Shown here one piece after another: positions 15,045 to 22,751 of a stretch of DNA of 23,372 nucleotides (position 1 is the stretch's first letter; each line of letters begins with the position of its first letter). The notes beneath the pieces were generated by a model that had not been told where the DNA came from, made no database searches, and worked only from the letters and a program-made list of their open reading frames with translations. The translations under genes and the position numbers were made by a program. This DNA comes from JACPDH01 sp051305935 (GTDB lineage: Bacteria > Acidobacteriota > Thermoanaerobaculia > Gp7-AA8), in NCBI GenBank assembly GCA_051305935.1, contig JBPPMG010000444.1, positions 1 to 23,372 of the forward strand, given 5' to 3'.

Positions 15045-17188
15045 CGACGCGCGACACTCCGTTGCGGTTTGCCCTCGCCACCGCAGCGGCGCTGGCGTGC
15101 CTCGGTCTCACCGGCTGCGCGAAAGAAACGCCGGCCAGGACCGGGAGCTACGAAGGCGCGCCGGTGATCCTCATCTCGATCGACACGCTGCGGGCCGACC
15201 ATCTGCCGAGCTACGGTTACACTGGCGTGGCGACGCCGCACCTCGATGCGCTAGCGAAGGAATCGGTCCTCTTCGAGAACGCCTACACTCACGTGCCGCT
15301 GACGCTTCCCGCGCACGTGGCGATCCTGACCGGCCAGCTCCCTCCGGCAAATGGCGTTAGAAACAACATCGGCTTTCGCTACGATTCGACCAAACATCCG
15401 CCGATCACCGCGTCGCTCAAGAGCGCAGGCTACGAGAGCGGCGCGGCGATCTCCGCTTACGTCATGCGCGGCGCCACCGGCCTTTCCAGCGCGTTCGACT
15501 TCTACGACGACGTGATCGGAACCGAGGCGGGTGTCGCCCTTGGAGCGCTTCAGCGCCCGGGCAGCGCCACGATGGAGATCGCGAAGAGCTGGATCGGGCA
15601 GCGCACGGATCGTCCCTTCTTCTTCATGCTCCACCTGTTCGAGCCACACTCGCCGTACGCGCCTCCCGAGCCGTTCCGCACGCGCTACGCGGCGAATCCT
15701 TACGACGGCGAGATCGCCGCGTCGGACGACATCGTCGGCCGCTTCGTCGAGTTCCTGAAGGAAAAGGGGATCTACGACCGCGCGGTGATCATCCTCCTCT
15801 CCGATCACGGCGAGGGACTGGGAGACCACGGCGAGGACGAGCACGGCGTCTTTCTCTATCGCGAGGCAATTCACGTTCCTCTCATGGTGAAGCTGCCGAA
15901 GGGGACGCGTGGAGGTGAGCGGGTGAAGGAGGTCGTGCAGTTGATCGACGTCGCGCCGACGATCGCGAGCCTGACTGGAGCGAAGCCTCCTGAGGGGTTG
16001 CCAGGCAGGTCGCTTCTCGACCTTCCTTCGGGCGAGCGGGCTGCGAGCGTCTACAGCGAGACGCTCTATCCGCGCCTTCACCTCGGGTGGAGCGAGCTGC
16101 GGTCGCTCACCGACGCGCGATATCAGTACATCGAGGCGCCGTCGCCGGAGCTGTACGATCACGCGAACGATCCTGGGGAGAAGACGAACATCCTCGCGGA
16201 TGAGCGGCGCGTCTATGCCGCGATGCGCAAGGAGCTCGAGGGCTACGGAAAAGAAATCGACGCGCCGGTGAACATCAGCCCCGAGGAGGCTCAGAAACTC
16301 GCCGCGCTCGGGTACATCGGCAGCACGCAGGGGACGGGCGACAACCTCCCCGATCCCAAGGACCACATCGCCGAGATCGGGCTGATCAAGCGGGCGAGCC
16401 GCCTCACCGACGAAGGGAAGATCGGCGAAGCGCTCGAGATCTACCGGGCAATCGTCTCGAAGAACCCAAGATTCGCCGACGTCTGGAGCCTGCTCGCGAA
16501 CGCTCACGAGAAGATGGGGCAAGACGGGGAAGCCGTCGAAGCGTACCAACAGGCGCTCCAGAGCTCGAACGTCGTGATGTACGAGGTGGCGCTCTCTCTC
16601 GGCGGACTGCTGCTGCGGATGAACCGGCTCGGCGAGGCGGAAGAGCACGCCAGGCTCGCGCTCGAGAGCAACCCCGCGGGAGCGCATTCTCTGCTCGCGC
16701 GGGTGGCGATAGCGCGGGGCGACTTCGCGCTCGCCGAACGCGAGGCGAGCGCGGCGATGTCCGATCCGACGATGAAGGCGCGCTCCGCGGTGATCCTCGC
16801 TCAGGCATACGCGAAGAAGGGGCGTCCCGACGAAGCGCTGCGGCTGCTCGAGGCGACGCGTGCGGAAGCGAAGGGGCAGGGAGTGAGGGTGGAGATGCTC
16901 GAATACGCGCGCGGCGACGTCCTGGCGACGATCGGCCGGAACGCCGAGGCCGAAGCTGCCTTCCTCGATGAGATCGCCGGGTATCCGCACAACTTGAGCG
17001 CGTACTCCAGTCTTGCCGTGCTCTACGCGATCGGCGGACGAGGTGGAGACGTCGACCAGACACTGGAGCGGATGTACAACGCGAACCGAAATCGTCAGGC
17101 CTGCTTCGTCGCCGCGGAAACGCTCGCGACGTTAGGCGACGAGCTCGGTGCCGCGACGTGGCGGGCTCGCGCGGCAGCGTTGAAGTAA
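15041..17188 (+). CDS. Sulfatase-like/TPR lipoprotein 4
   Basis: This 715-aa protein is the fourth paralogue. I chose ATG 15041 because it overlaps the preceding stop as ATGA and gives a textbook lipobox, LTGC (Cys26); an in-frame ATG at 15014 would add nine residues. The catalytic domain has IDTLRAD (about 47-53) and SDHGEGLGDHGE. The nucleophile motif is TLPAH (Thr88), so it has lost both the Cys/Ser and the Ser of the sulfatase signature. The ALGYIGS linker leads to the TPR half. Translational coupling with lipoprotein 3 suggests equal amounts and perhaps a heteromeric pair. No terminator was seen after it; REP-like palindromes follow. Confidence 0.88.
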   Translation: MTTRDTPLRFALATAAALACLGLTGCAKETPARTGSYEGAPVILISIDTLRADHLPSYGYTGVATPHLDALAKESVLFENAYTHVPLTLPAHVAILTGQLPPANGVRNNIGFRYDSTKHPPITASLKSAGYESGAAISAYVMRGATGLSSAFDFYDDVIGTEAGVALGALQRPGSATMEIAKSWIGQRTDRPFFFMLHLFEPHSPYAPPEPFRTRYAANPYDGEIAASDDIVGRFVEFLKEKGIYDRAVIILLSDHGEGLGDHGEDEHGVFLYREAIHVPLMVKLPKGTRGGERVKEVVQLIDVAPTIASLTGAKPPEGLPGRSLLDLPSGERAASVYSETLYPRLHLGWSELRSLTDARYQYIEAPSPELYDHANDPGEKTNILADERRVYAAMRKELEGYGKEIDAPVNISPEEAQKLAALGYIGSTQGTGDNLPDPKDHIAEIGLIKRASRLTDEGKIGEALEIYRAIVSKNPRFADVWSLLANAHEKMGQDGEAVEAYQQALQSSNVVMYEVALSLGGLLLRMNRLGEAEEHARLALESNPAGAHSLLARVAIARGDFALAEREASAAMSDPTMKARSAVILAQAYAKKGRPDEALRLLEATRAEAKGQGVRVEMLEYARGDVLATIGRNAEAEAAFLDEIAGYPHNLSAYSSLAVLYAIGGRGGDVDQTLERMYNANRNRQACFVAAETLATLGDELGAATWRARAAALK

Positions 17189-17197
17189 CGTGAGCGA

Positions 17198-17210
17198 TGT
17201 GGCGCAGGCA
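17198..17210. repeat. Truncated end of the REPIN-like family
   Basis: TGTGGCGCAGGCA is identical to the left end of the element at 12675-12786, but the palindrome is not completed. Confidence 0.55.
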
Positions 17211-17233
17211 GTCTGATCAGGCATAGGAGGCAT

Positions 17234-17355
17234 GTAGGCAAGGCGTCCCGCCTTGCCCGGAGCTTGCGCGGGGTGATCGACTTGCCCAAGGACTTTCGAT
17301 TTGCGTCGGCAATGACGACCCGCGCGACGCGGCGAAGGCCGGAGGCCTTCGCTAC
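17234..17355. repeat. REP-like doublet with GTAG/CTAC ends
   Basis: Left hairpin: GGCAAGGCG-TCC-CGCCTTGCC (17237-17257) preceded by GTAG. Right hairpin: GCGAAGGCC-GGA-GGCCTTCGC (17332-17352) followed by TAC. The two hairpins match the two hairpin types at 2463-2537 but in the opposite order, so the whole element is inverted relative to that one. It ends five bases before the stop codon of the XRE gene. Confidence 0.72.
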
Positions 17356-17359
17356 AAGG

Positions 17360-17794
17360 CTAATTCCTCGAGTTGAGCAACTCCCAGTCCTTGCCGTGTG
17401 ACGAGTAGGCGACCGGGTGAGAGAGCGTTTGAACGTCGCGCGCGGTGTCGACCATGAGCCGGAACTTGTCGAGCAGACCGTCGCGGACCGCGTCGGGAAG
17501 CTCGCGCATCTGCTGCCAGAAGGGCTGAGCGCCCTCGGGCGTCGCGTCTTCACCGATGCCGAGTCGCGACTCGAATTCCTCGCAGAAGAACTCGCTCTCG
17601 GTGACGCCGTAGACCTGAAGCAGCTTCCGCAACTGTCCGATCTTCATCGCGTCCGTCCGCGAGCCGCTCTCGAACGAGCTGATGCTCTTCTCGCCGATTC
17701 CGGAGAGCAACGCCACGTCCCGCTGCTGCAATCCGAGCGAGCGGCGCAGCTCCCGAAGCCTCAGCACGATGTCGACACCATTCCCTTCGAACAT
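17360..17794 (-). CDS. XRE-family helix-turn-helix regulator
   Basis: This 144-aa DNA-binding protein has an XRE/Cro-type helix-turn-helix at about residues 8-65: LRELRRSLGL, QQRDVALLSGI, SISSFESGSR. The rest, about 80 residues, shows no family I recognise and may be an oligomerisation or sensing part. It lies 26 bp downstream of lexA in the same direction with its own AAGGAG site (17804-17809, nine bases before ATG), so it is almost certainly co-transcribed and probably SOS-controlled. Its target is unknown. The REP-like doublet begins right after its stop. Confidence 0.85.
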   Translation of the reverse strand: MFEGNGVDIVLRLRELRRSLGLQQRDVALLSGIGEKSISSFESGSRTDAMKIGQLRKLLQVYGVTESEFFCEEFESRLGIGEDATPEGAQPFWQQMRELPDAVRDGLLDKFRLMVDTARDVQTLSHPVAYSSHGKDWELLNSRN

Positions 17795-17820
17795 GACGGT
17801 TCTCTCCTTCTCCGGCGCGC

Positions 17821-18426
17821 TCAGAAGCGCCGCATCAGACCGATCACGACGCCCTGGATCGTGACGTCGCGCGAGTGGGCGAAGATCGGGGCCATAGCCT
17901 CGTTGGCGGGTTGAAGGCGAACCCGGTCGCCTTCCTTGTAGAACCTCTTGAGGGTGACTTCGCCGGCGACCATCGCGACTGCGACCTGACCATTCGCCGC
18001 GCGATCGATTTGTTCGACGATCACGTAGTCACCATCGAGAATCCCGTCGTCGATCATCGAGTCGCCGCGCACTTTCAGCACGAAGTTGCGGCCTCTCGAG
18101 GTGAGCGTGTCGGGAACGGCGATCATCTCTTCGGCCTGGTCGACTTCGAGCGGCAGACCGGCGGCGATGTTGCCGAACAGCGGGAGCTCGCGTACGCGAA
18201 GCTCCGCACGCTCTTCCTCGACGAGCTCGACGCCGCGCTTCTGATTCCAGTCGCGCCGGATCAGCCCCTTCTTCTCGAGCAGTGAAAGATGCTTGTACAC
18301 CGTCCCGTACGAGGAGAAGCCGAATGCCTCACAGATTTCCTTGTGTGTGGGCGCGACCCCGTGTTCCTGCTGATGCTTGCGGATGAACCCGAGGATGTCG
18401 CGCTGTCGTTCGGTGAGGTAGGTCAT
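17821..18426 (-). CDS. lexA: LexA repressor
   Basis: This 201-aa SOS repressor and self-cleaving serine peptidase matches the usual length. The N-terminal winged helix (residues 1-66) has a recognition segment FSSYGTVYKHL, unlike that of Escherichia coli, so its operator should differ. The cleavage site is Ala89-Gly90 (NIAAG), the nucleophile is Ser123 in GDSM, and the general base is Lys160. All are intact, so RecA-stimulated cleavage is expected. I chose the ATG at 18426; a longer frame from TTG 18477 is excluded because that codon lies inside the -35 box. It heads an operon with the XRE gene and is probably autoregulated. Confidence 0.96.
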   Translation of the reverse strand: MTYLTERQRDILGFIRKHQQEHGVAPTHKEICEAFGFSSYGTVYKHLSLLEKKGLIRRDWNQKRGVELVEEERAELRVRELPLFGNIAAGLPLEVDQAEEMIAVPDTLTSRGRNFVLKVRGDSMIDDGILDGDYVIVEQIDRAANGQVAVAMVAGEVTLKRFYKEGDRVRLQPANEAMAPIFAHSRDVTIQGVVIGLMRRF

Positions 18427-18448
18427 CGTCGTCTGCCTCTTGGACGAC

Positions 18449-18477
18449 AATGTAGGCGGTAACAAGGCGGAAGTCAA
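18449..18477 (-). promoter_or_regulatory. Promoter of the lexA operon
   Basis: On the minus strand TTGACT (18472-18477), exactly 17 bp and TACATT (18449-18454) form a good sigma-70 promoter. Transcription should start near 18442, about 16 nt before the ATG. Confidence 0.72.
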
Positions 18478-18485
18478 GAGGAAAA

Positions 18486-18503
18486 GCGTAAACGGGGCGT
18501 AAA
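18486..18503. promoter_or_regulatory. Direct repeat GCGTAAA x2, one helical turn apart
   Basis: GCGTAAA occurs at 18486-18492 and 18497-18503, an 11-bp period. It is centred about 52 bp upstream of the predicted lexA start, next to the -35 box and 3 bp beyond the cyclase stop codon. It is a candidate binding site for LexA itself or another regulator. Confidence 0.4.
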
Positions 18504-18506
18504 TGG

Positions 18507-19370
18507 CTACGCATGCTCCCCGTGCCTCGCTGCGGCGCCGGCGGACCAGCTCTCCACGCGGTTTCGTCCGCGGTCCTTGGCTGATCCCATCGCTCGATCG
18601 GCGCGTTCGACGAGCGCGTTTGCTCCGAAGATCGCTTCGTCGGGCACGTTCTCGAGGCCTGCGAGCCCGATCGATGCGGTGATCCGGAGCATCGAGTCTC
18701 CCGCCGCGACGTGGGTCTCTTCGACGCGCTGCCGAAGTCTCTCGGCGACCGTGAGCGTGCGCTCGATGGTGGTTTCCGGCAGCAGCAGGCAGAACTCCTC
18801 GCCCCCGTAGCGACCGGGGATGTCGTAAATCCTGCAGCCTTCGCGCAGCAGGCGCCCGACGGTCTGCAGCACCTGGTCGCCCGCTGCGTGGCCGTGCGAT
18901 TCGTTGATCTGGCGAAAGTGATCGATGTCGAGCATGAGAAGAGACATCGGCGAGCCGTGCCGCAGGCAGCGATTCATCTCCGCCTCGATCTTCTCGAGCA
19001 CGTACCAGCGGTTGAAAAGTCCCGTCAGCGCGTCGCGCGAGGAGATCTCGGCGAGCGCGCGGTTCTTCATCGACAGTTCGACGTTCTCTTTCTCGAGCAT
19101 GCGCAGGCGCTGCTCGAGTGCCGCGGCCTCGTCGCTCGCGACGAGGTCGTTGAGCATGAGGTCGGCGATTTCCTTGAGAAACTCCCGCTCCTCCTCGGAG
19201 AAGCTTCTGCCGTCGAGGTCGCGGATGCCGACGCGCGAGACTCCCGGTTTCGCGCGCGACGCGACCGAGAAGCCGTTCTCGAGGTCGTCAGCCGCCAGCG
19301 CAAGCCTGCGGCCGAGCAGCTTCGCTGTCGCGTCGAGCACGCGAGTGACCTGAGGGTCGATGGATCTCAT
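18507..19370 (-). CDS. Diguanylate cyclase (GGDEF domain)
   Basis: This 287-aa cytosolic protein makes cyclic di-GMP from two GTP. The N-terminal 75 residues are a possible degenerate GAF-like sensor, followed by a coiled coil (about 80-108). The GGDEF domain (about 110-275) has the entry motif RDALTGLFNR, metal site LDID (147-150), an active GGEEF (189-193) and the inhibitory-site motif RIYD (180-183) exactly five residues upstream. The enzyme should be active and product-inhibited. There is no signal peptide or membrane segment. It lies upstream of lexA, which has its own promoter. A TACAAT -10 box is at 19393-19398, and a heptad array covers the region where its -35 would be. Confidence 0.93.
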   Translation of the reverse strand: MRSIDPQVTRVLDATAKLLGRRLALAADDLENGFSVASRAKPGVSRVGIRDLDGRSFSEEEREFLKEIADLMLNDLVASDEAAALEQRLRMLEKENVELSMKNRALAEISSRDALTGLFNRWYVLEKIEAEMNRCLRHGSPMSLLMLDIDHFRQINESHGHAAGDQVLQTVGRLLREGCRIYDIPGRYGGEEFCLLLPETTIERTLTVAERLRQRVEETHVAAGDSMLRITASIGLAGLENVPDEAIFGANALVERADRAMGSAKDRGRNRVESWSAGAAARHGEHA

Positions 19371-19392
19371 GGCGCTTCCAGAGGGAGGGGCA

Positions 19393-19398
19393 ATTGTA
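19393..19398 (-). promoter_or_regulatory. Possible -10 box of the cyclase gene
   Basis: On the minus strand this is TACAAT (5/6 of consensus), about 22 nt before the ATG. No matching -35 was found; the expected place lies in the GAATTGA array. Confidence 0.4.
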
Positions 19399-19403
19399 GC
19401 GTT

Positions 19404-19559
19404 GAATTGAGAATTGAGAATTGAGAATTGAGAGATGGTGGGATGGGCGGGCGGCGCGTCAACCGCGCTCGGGTCTGGTCGAAGATTGGAAAGCTCTACG
19501 GGCCGACGCTGAGCCGTGCCCTGTCCATCTCTCTATTCTCAATTCTGAATTCTCAATTC
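19404..19559. repeat. Inverted pair of heptanucleotide (GAATTGA) arrays
   Basis: The left arm (19404-19438) is four perfect GAATTGA copies plus GAGATGG. The right arm (19525-19559) is its reverse complement over 35 nt with only two mismatches, by direct comparison. The arms enclose 86 bp with no gene. The right arm starts nine bases after the stop codon of the FHA gene (minus strand), and the left arm abuts the putative cyclase promoter. A long hairpin or a small inverted-repeat element is possible. Confidence 0.75.
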
Positions 19560-19568
19560 GCTTCCTCC

Positions 19569-20537
19569 CTACTCCCGCTCCTCCACGCGGAACTCGTTGA
19601 CGCCGGCCTTGATCTGGTCGCCGGGGCGGACGCGCGTGTCGCGGGCGGGGAGCGTGTTCAGAAACGTGCCGTTGCGGCTTCCCATGTCGCGGATCCTGAG
19701 AACGCCTTCCGCGTCGAACAGGATCGAGAAGTGCTTTCGCGACAGGAACTCGTCGGGCACGCGAACGTCGCCTTCGCGTCCGACGACCAGCCCGAGCGGG
19801 CCCACCTCGAACTCCTGTCCGATGAGGGAGCCTGCCGTGCAGATGAGCACGAGACGTTTCGCCAGGGAAGGCGACCGTGCGGCCTGCGCCTTCGCGGCGC
19901 GCTCGAGCAGCTTCTTCATTAACTGCGGTGAGGCCTCGAGCAACTCGTCCTCGCGAAGGACGATCGGCTCGACCGGCGTGCCCGTCCCCTCCATCGGCTC
20001 GATGCAAAGCAGCGCCGAGCCGACGCGAAGCAGGTGCGTGCCGTCCGCCACGACCGCCTCTTCGATCTGTTCGCCGTTGAAGAAGGTGCCGGTGTGTGAG
20101 TCGTTGTCGCGAACGACGAGCTGGTCGCCGCGGCGGACGATCGAGCAGTGGCGGATCGAGAGCTCGGCGTCGTCGATCTCGACGTGGCATCCGCGCCGGC
20201 CGATCCAGAGCGGTTCGCGGTCGATCGTGAAGACGGTGTTGACCGACTCGTTCGCGCCGCGGGCGATCACGCGCACGCTTCGTGAGGCCGAAGTGTCGAA
20301 CGGGTCCTCGTCTCTCGCCTCGACGCGCTCGGCAGGAGCGACGTCCTCGATCCGGAACGACGCGAGATCGATCTCGGGAATGCTCCCTTCCGACGCGAAC
20401 CGCGCGAGGATCTGCTCCCGGTTGCCACACAGCCACTCGCCGCATCCACACGTTGCAATCGACGTCGGAAGCTTGACTGCGATCTGTGCAGGGATGTCGT
20501 ATGCCTGGCTGCACTTCGGACAGCGGATGCGAGGCAT
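19569..20537 (-). CDS. Zinc-ribbon-like protein with two FHA domains
   Basis: This 322-aa cytosolic protein has cysteines at residues 6, 9, 30, 32 and 37 (CPKC, CGC) suggesting a small zinc ribbon like those of the MJ0042 type. FHA domain 1 (about 87-180) has GRR, SIRH and a TGTFFNG motif. FHA domain 2 (about 227-320) has GRE, SRKH and GSRNGTFLN. Both keep the residues that bind phosphothreonine, so it should read Ser/Thr kinase signals or act as a scaffold; no kinase is in the window. ATG 20537 is chosen because the zinc ribbon begins there; the longer frame from 20606 has a nondescript extension. It is divergent from the MCP gene. Confidence 0.88.
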   Translation of the reverse strand: MPRIRCPKCSQAYDIPAQIAVKLPTSIATCGCGEWLCGNREQILARFASEGSIPEIDLASFRIEDVAPAERVEARDEDPFDTSASRSVRVIARGANESVNTVFTIDREPLWIGRRGCHVEIDDAELSIRHCSIVRRGDQLVVRDNDSHTGTFFNGEQIEEAVVADGTHLLRVGSALLCIEPMEGTGTPVEPIVLREDELLEASPQLMKKLLERAAKAQAARSPSLAKRLVLICTAGSLIGQEFEVGPLGLVVGREGDVRVPDEFLSRKHFSILFDAEGVLRIRDMGSRNGTFLNTLPARDTRVRPGDQIKAGVNEFRVEERE

Positions 20538-20543
20538 GCGCGG

Positions 20544-20549
20544 ATGATA
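20544..20549 (-). promoter_or_regulatory. -10 box suggesting a leaderless FHA transcript
   Basis: On the minus strand TATCAT (5/6 of consensus) is followed by six bases and then the ATG. Transcription starting about seven bases after the box would begin at the start codon itself. No Shine-Dalgarno is present, which agrees with a leaderless mRNA. Confidence 0.4.
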
Positions 20550-20609
20550 ACAGAGCGTCGTGCGCCGCATAAGCGTGCCGACGCCGTCGCGGAGCGGGTC
20601 GCGCATTCA

Positions 20610-20639
20610 TTGAATTCCCTGTCCTTGCGCGATTACACT
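20610..20639 (+). promoter_or_regulatory. Possible promoter of the MCP-cheW operon
   Basis: TTGAAT (20610-20615), an 18-bp spacer and TACACT (20634-20639) give 4/6 matches at each box. The predicted start falls only a few bases before ATG 20650, so the mRNA would have almost no leader. Confidence 0.35.
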
Positions 20640-20649
20640 GGTGCCGCTT

Positions 20650-22743
20650 ATGGCCTCCGAAAACGTGTTGCAGGGAAGCCGCTTCGGACTCCGCTCCAAG
20701 TTCGTGCTGGCAGCGTTCCTGCTGACCCTTTTGATCACGCTCGTCATCGTCGGGTTCCAGCTTCGCGTCGTTCAGGGAACGATGAACGACCAGACGGCTC
20801 ACCAGGGCGCGAGCATCGCCGATACCATTGCTTCGACCTCCGGCTACTACGTCACGTTCGGGCTCGTCGACGATCTCGCCGCGATTCTCTCGGACCTCGA
20901 GAAGAACCCGACCGTCGAGTACGCCGACTTCCTCGCGACCGACGGAAGCGTTCTCGCGGCGACGAAGAAGGGAAAACTGCCGGTCGGAATCGACAACAAG
21001 GTGCCTTCCGAGCCGCAGGCGCGCGAGGTCTCGCTGCAGGACGGCAAGAGTGGGAGCATTTTCCTGCGCCCGTTCTACGAGAGTCGCGAGATCACTCCCG
21101 AAATGGAGCCGCGCGGCTGCTTCCGACTGGTCGTGAACAACTCCGAGGCGCAGGCGGCGTTCCGGAAGATGACCTGGATCAACCTGCTCGTCGCGCTCGG
21201 GGCGCTCGCCATCGCGATGATCCTCGCCTCGTTCCTTGCGAAGGTGACGGTCGGCCCGATCCTGGAAGTGATCGAGCAGGCGGGCCAGGTGGCCGGCGGC
21301 GACCTCACGCGGCGCGCCGAGGTGAAGTCGCGTGACGAGATCGGCATTCTCGGGCAGTCGTTCAACACGATGGCCGGCAACCTCGAGAAGACGCTCGCGA
21401 AGATCCTCCAGTCGCAGGGCAAGCTCAAGTCGGTCGCCGACACGGTCGGCTCGCGCTCGCAGACGGTGATCGACCGCGTCGAGCAGCAGGGGAGCGTGCT
21501 CGACGAGGCTTACTCCTCGATCGACAAGCTCAACGGCGGGATCCGCAAGATTTCCGAGAACGTCGAAGCCTTGTCGGCCTCCTCGGAAGAAACCTCGTCC
21601 TCCATTCTCGAGATGGTCGCGTCGATGGAAGAGGTCACGCGCCACACCGACACGCTCTTCGAGTCGGTGGAAGAGACCGCGTCGGCAACGCACGAGATGG
21701 TTTCGTCGATCACCGAGGTCGACCAGAACGTCGACTTCCTCAAGAGCTTCGTGACCGAGACGTCGGCGTCAATGGTAGAGATGAGTGCGTCGATCGGCCA
21801 GGTCGAGCGCAGCGCGTCGCGATCGCACGAGCTCGCGATGAACGTCACCGAGGCCGCCGAGTCGGGGATGAAGGCGGTTCGCGAGACGATGGAGGGCATG
21901 GAGCAGATTCGCAAGTCGGTCCACGACGCGAACGGCGTCGTCTCGCGCCTCGGCGACCGCTCGGCGGAGATCGGCAAGATCCTCAACGTGATCGACGACA
22001 TCGCCGAGCAGACGAACCTGCTCGCGCTCAACGCGTCGATTCTCGCCGCGCAGGCGGGAGAGCATGGCAAGGGCTTCTCGGTCGTCGCGGCGGAGATCCG
22101 CGACCTGTCCGAGCGGACCGCGACCTCGACCAAGGAGATCGGCTCGCTGATCCACGCGGTGCAGGAAGAGGTGCAGAACGCGCTCGACTCGATGTCGGCC
22201 GGCGCGCGGAGCGTCGAAGGCGGCGTGATGCTCGCCAACGACGCTGGCAAGGCGCTCAACCGCATTCTCGACTCGGCGCAGAAGTCGCTGCAGATGGGGC
22301 GCGAGATCGCGGGCGCGATGAAGGAACAGGCCAAGGGAAGCGAGACGGTCGCCAAGTCGATCGAGCGCGTCCAGGACATGGTCAAGCAGATCAACGCCGC
22401 GACGAACCAGCAGGCGACCGGCTCCGATCACATCCTCAAGGCCGTCGAGCAGATGCGCGAGGTCACGAAGTACGTCCGACAGGCGACGGTCGAGCAGAAG
22501 TCGGGCTCGGTGATGATCTCGAAGGCGGCCGAGCGGATGATCGACATGGTGCACGAGATCTTCGGCGTGACCGCGGACCAGGCGTCTGAGAGCGAGAAGA
22601 TCGTCAAGACGATGGAGCAGGTGCGCGACATCGCCGAGAGCAACCGCCGCTCGGCCGGCGAGATGAACGAGACCGTGTCGCTGCTCGCCGACGCGATCCG
22701 CGAGCTCGACGAGGAAGTGCGCAAGTTCAGGATCCGGACCTAA
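20650..22743 (+). CDS. Methyl-accepting chemotaxis protein
   Basis: This 697-aa transmembrane receptor has TM1 at about residues 17-40, a periplasmic sensor of about 135 residues (YADFLATDGSVLA suggests a CACHE-like fold), TM2 at about 175-197, HAMP at about 200-250, and then a long cytoplasmic coiled coil. The hairpin tip (about 451-478) reads DIAEQTNLLALNA followed by SILAAQAGEHGKGF. The usual E and R of the IEAAR stretch, which in Tsr are trimer-contact residues, are L and Q here. There is no C-terminal CheR-binding pentapeptide. ATG 20650 is preferred over GTG 20641. cheW follows 36 bp downstream, so both probably act in one array. The ligand is unknown. Confidence 0.94.
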   Translation: MASENVLQGSRFGLRSKFVLAAFLLTLLITLVIVGFQLRVVQGTMNDQTAHQGASIADTIASTSGYYVTFGLVDDLAAILSDLEKNPTVEYADFLATDGSVLAATKKGKLPVGIDNKVPSEPQAREVSLQDGKSGSIFLRPFYESREITPEMEPRGCFRLVVNNSEAQAAFRKMTWINLLVALGALAIAMILASFLAKVTVGPILEVIEQAGQVAGGDLTRRAEVKSRDEIGILGQSFNTMAGNLEKTLAKILQSQGKLKSVADTVGSRSQTVIDRVEQQGSVLDEAYSSIDKLNGGIRKISENVEALSASSEETSSSILEMVASMEEVTRHTDTLFESVEETASATHEMVSSITEVDQNVDFLKSFVTETSASMVEMSASIGQVERSASRSHELAMNVTEAAESGMKAVRETMEGMEQIRKSVHDANGVVSRLGDRSAEIGKILNVIDDIAEQTNLLALNASILAAQAGEHGKGFSVVAAEIRDLSERTATSTKEIGSLIHAVQEEVQNALDSMSAGARSVEGGVMLANDAGKALNRILDSAQKSLQMGREIAGAMKEQAKGSETVAKSIERVQDMVKQINAATNQQATGSDHILKAVEQMREVTKYVRQATVEQKSGSVMISKAAERMIDMVHEIFGVTADQASESEKIVKTMEQVRDIAESNRRSAGEMNETVSLLADAIRELDEEVRKFRIRT

Positions 22744-22751
22744 CCGGGCGC

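Noticed and set aside
18427..18477. An upstream TTG start for LexA
   Set aside because: The codon lies inside the -35 box, and the protein with ATG 18426 has the normal LexA N-terminus.
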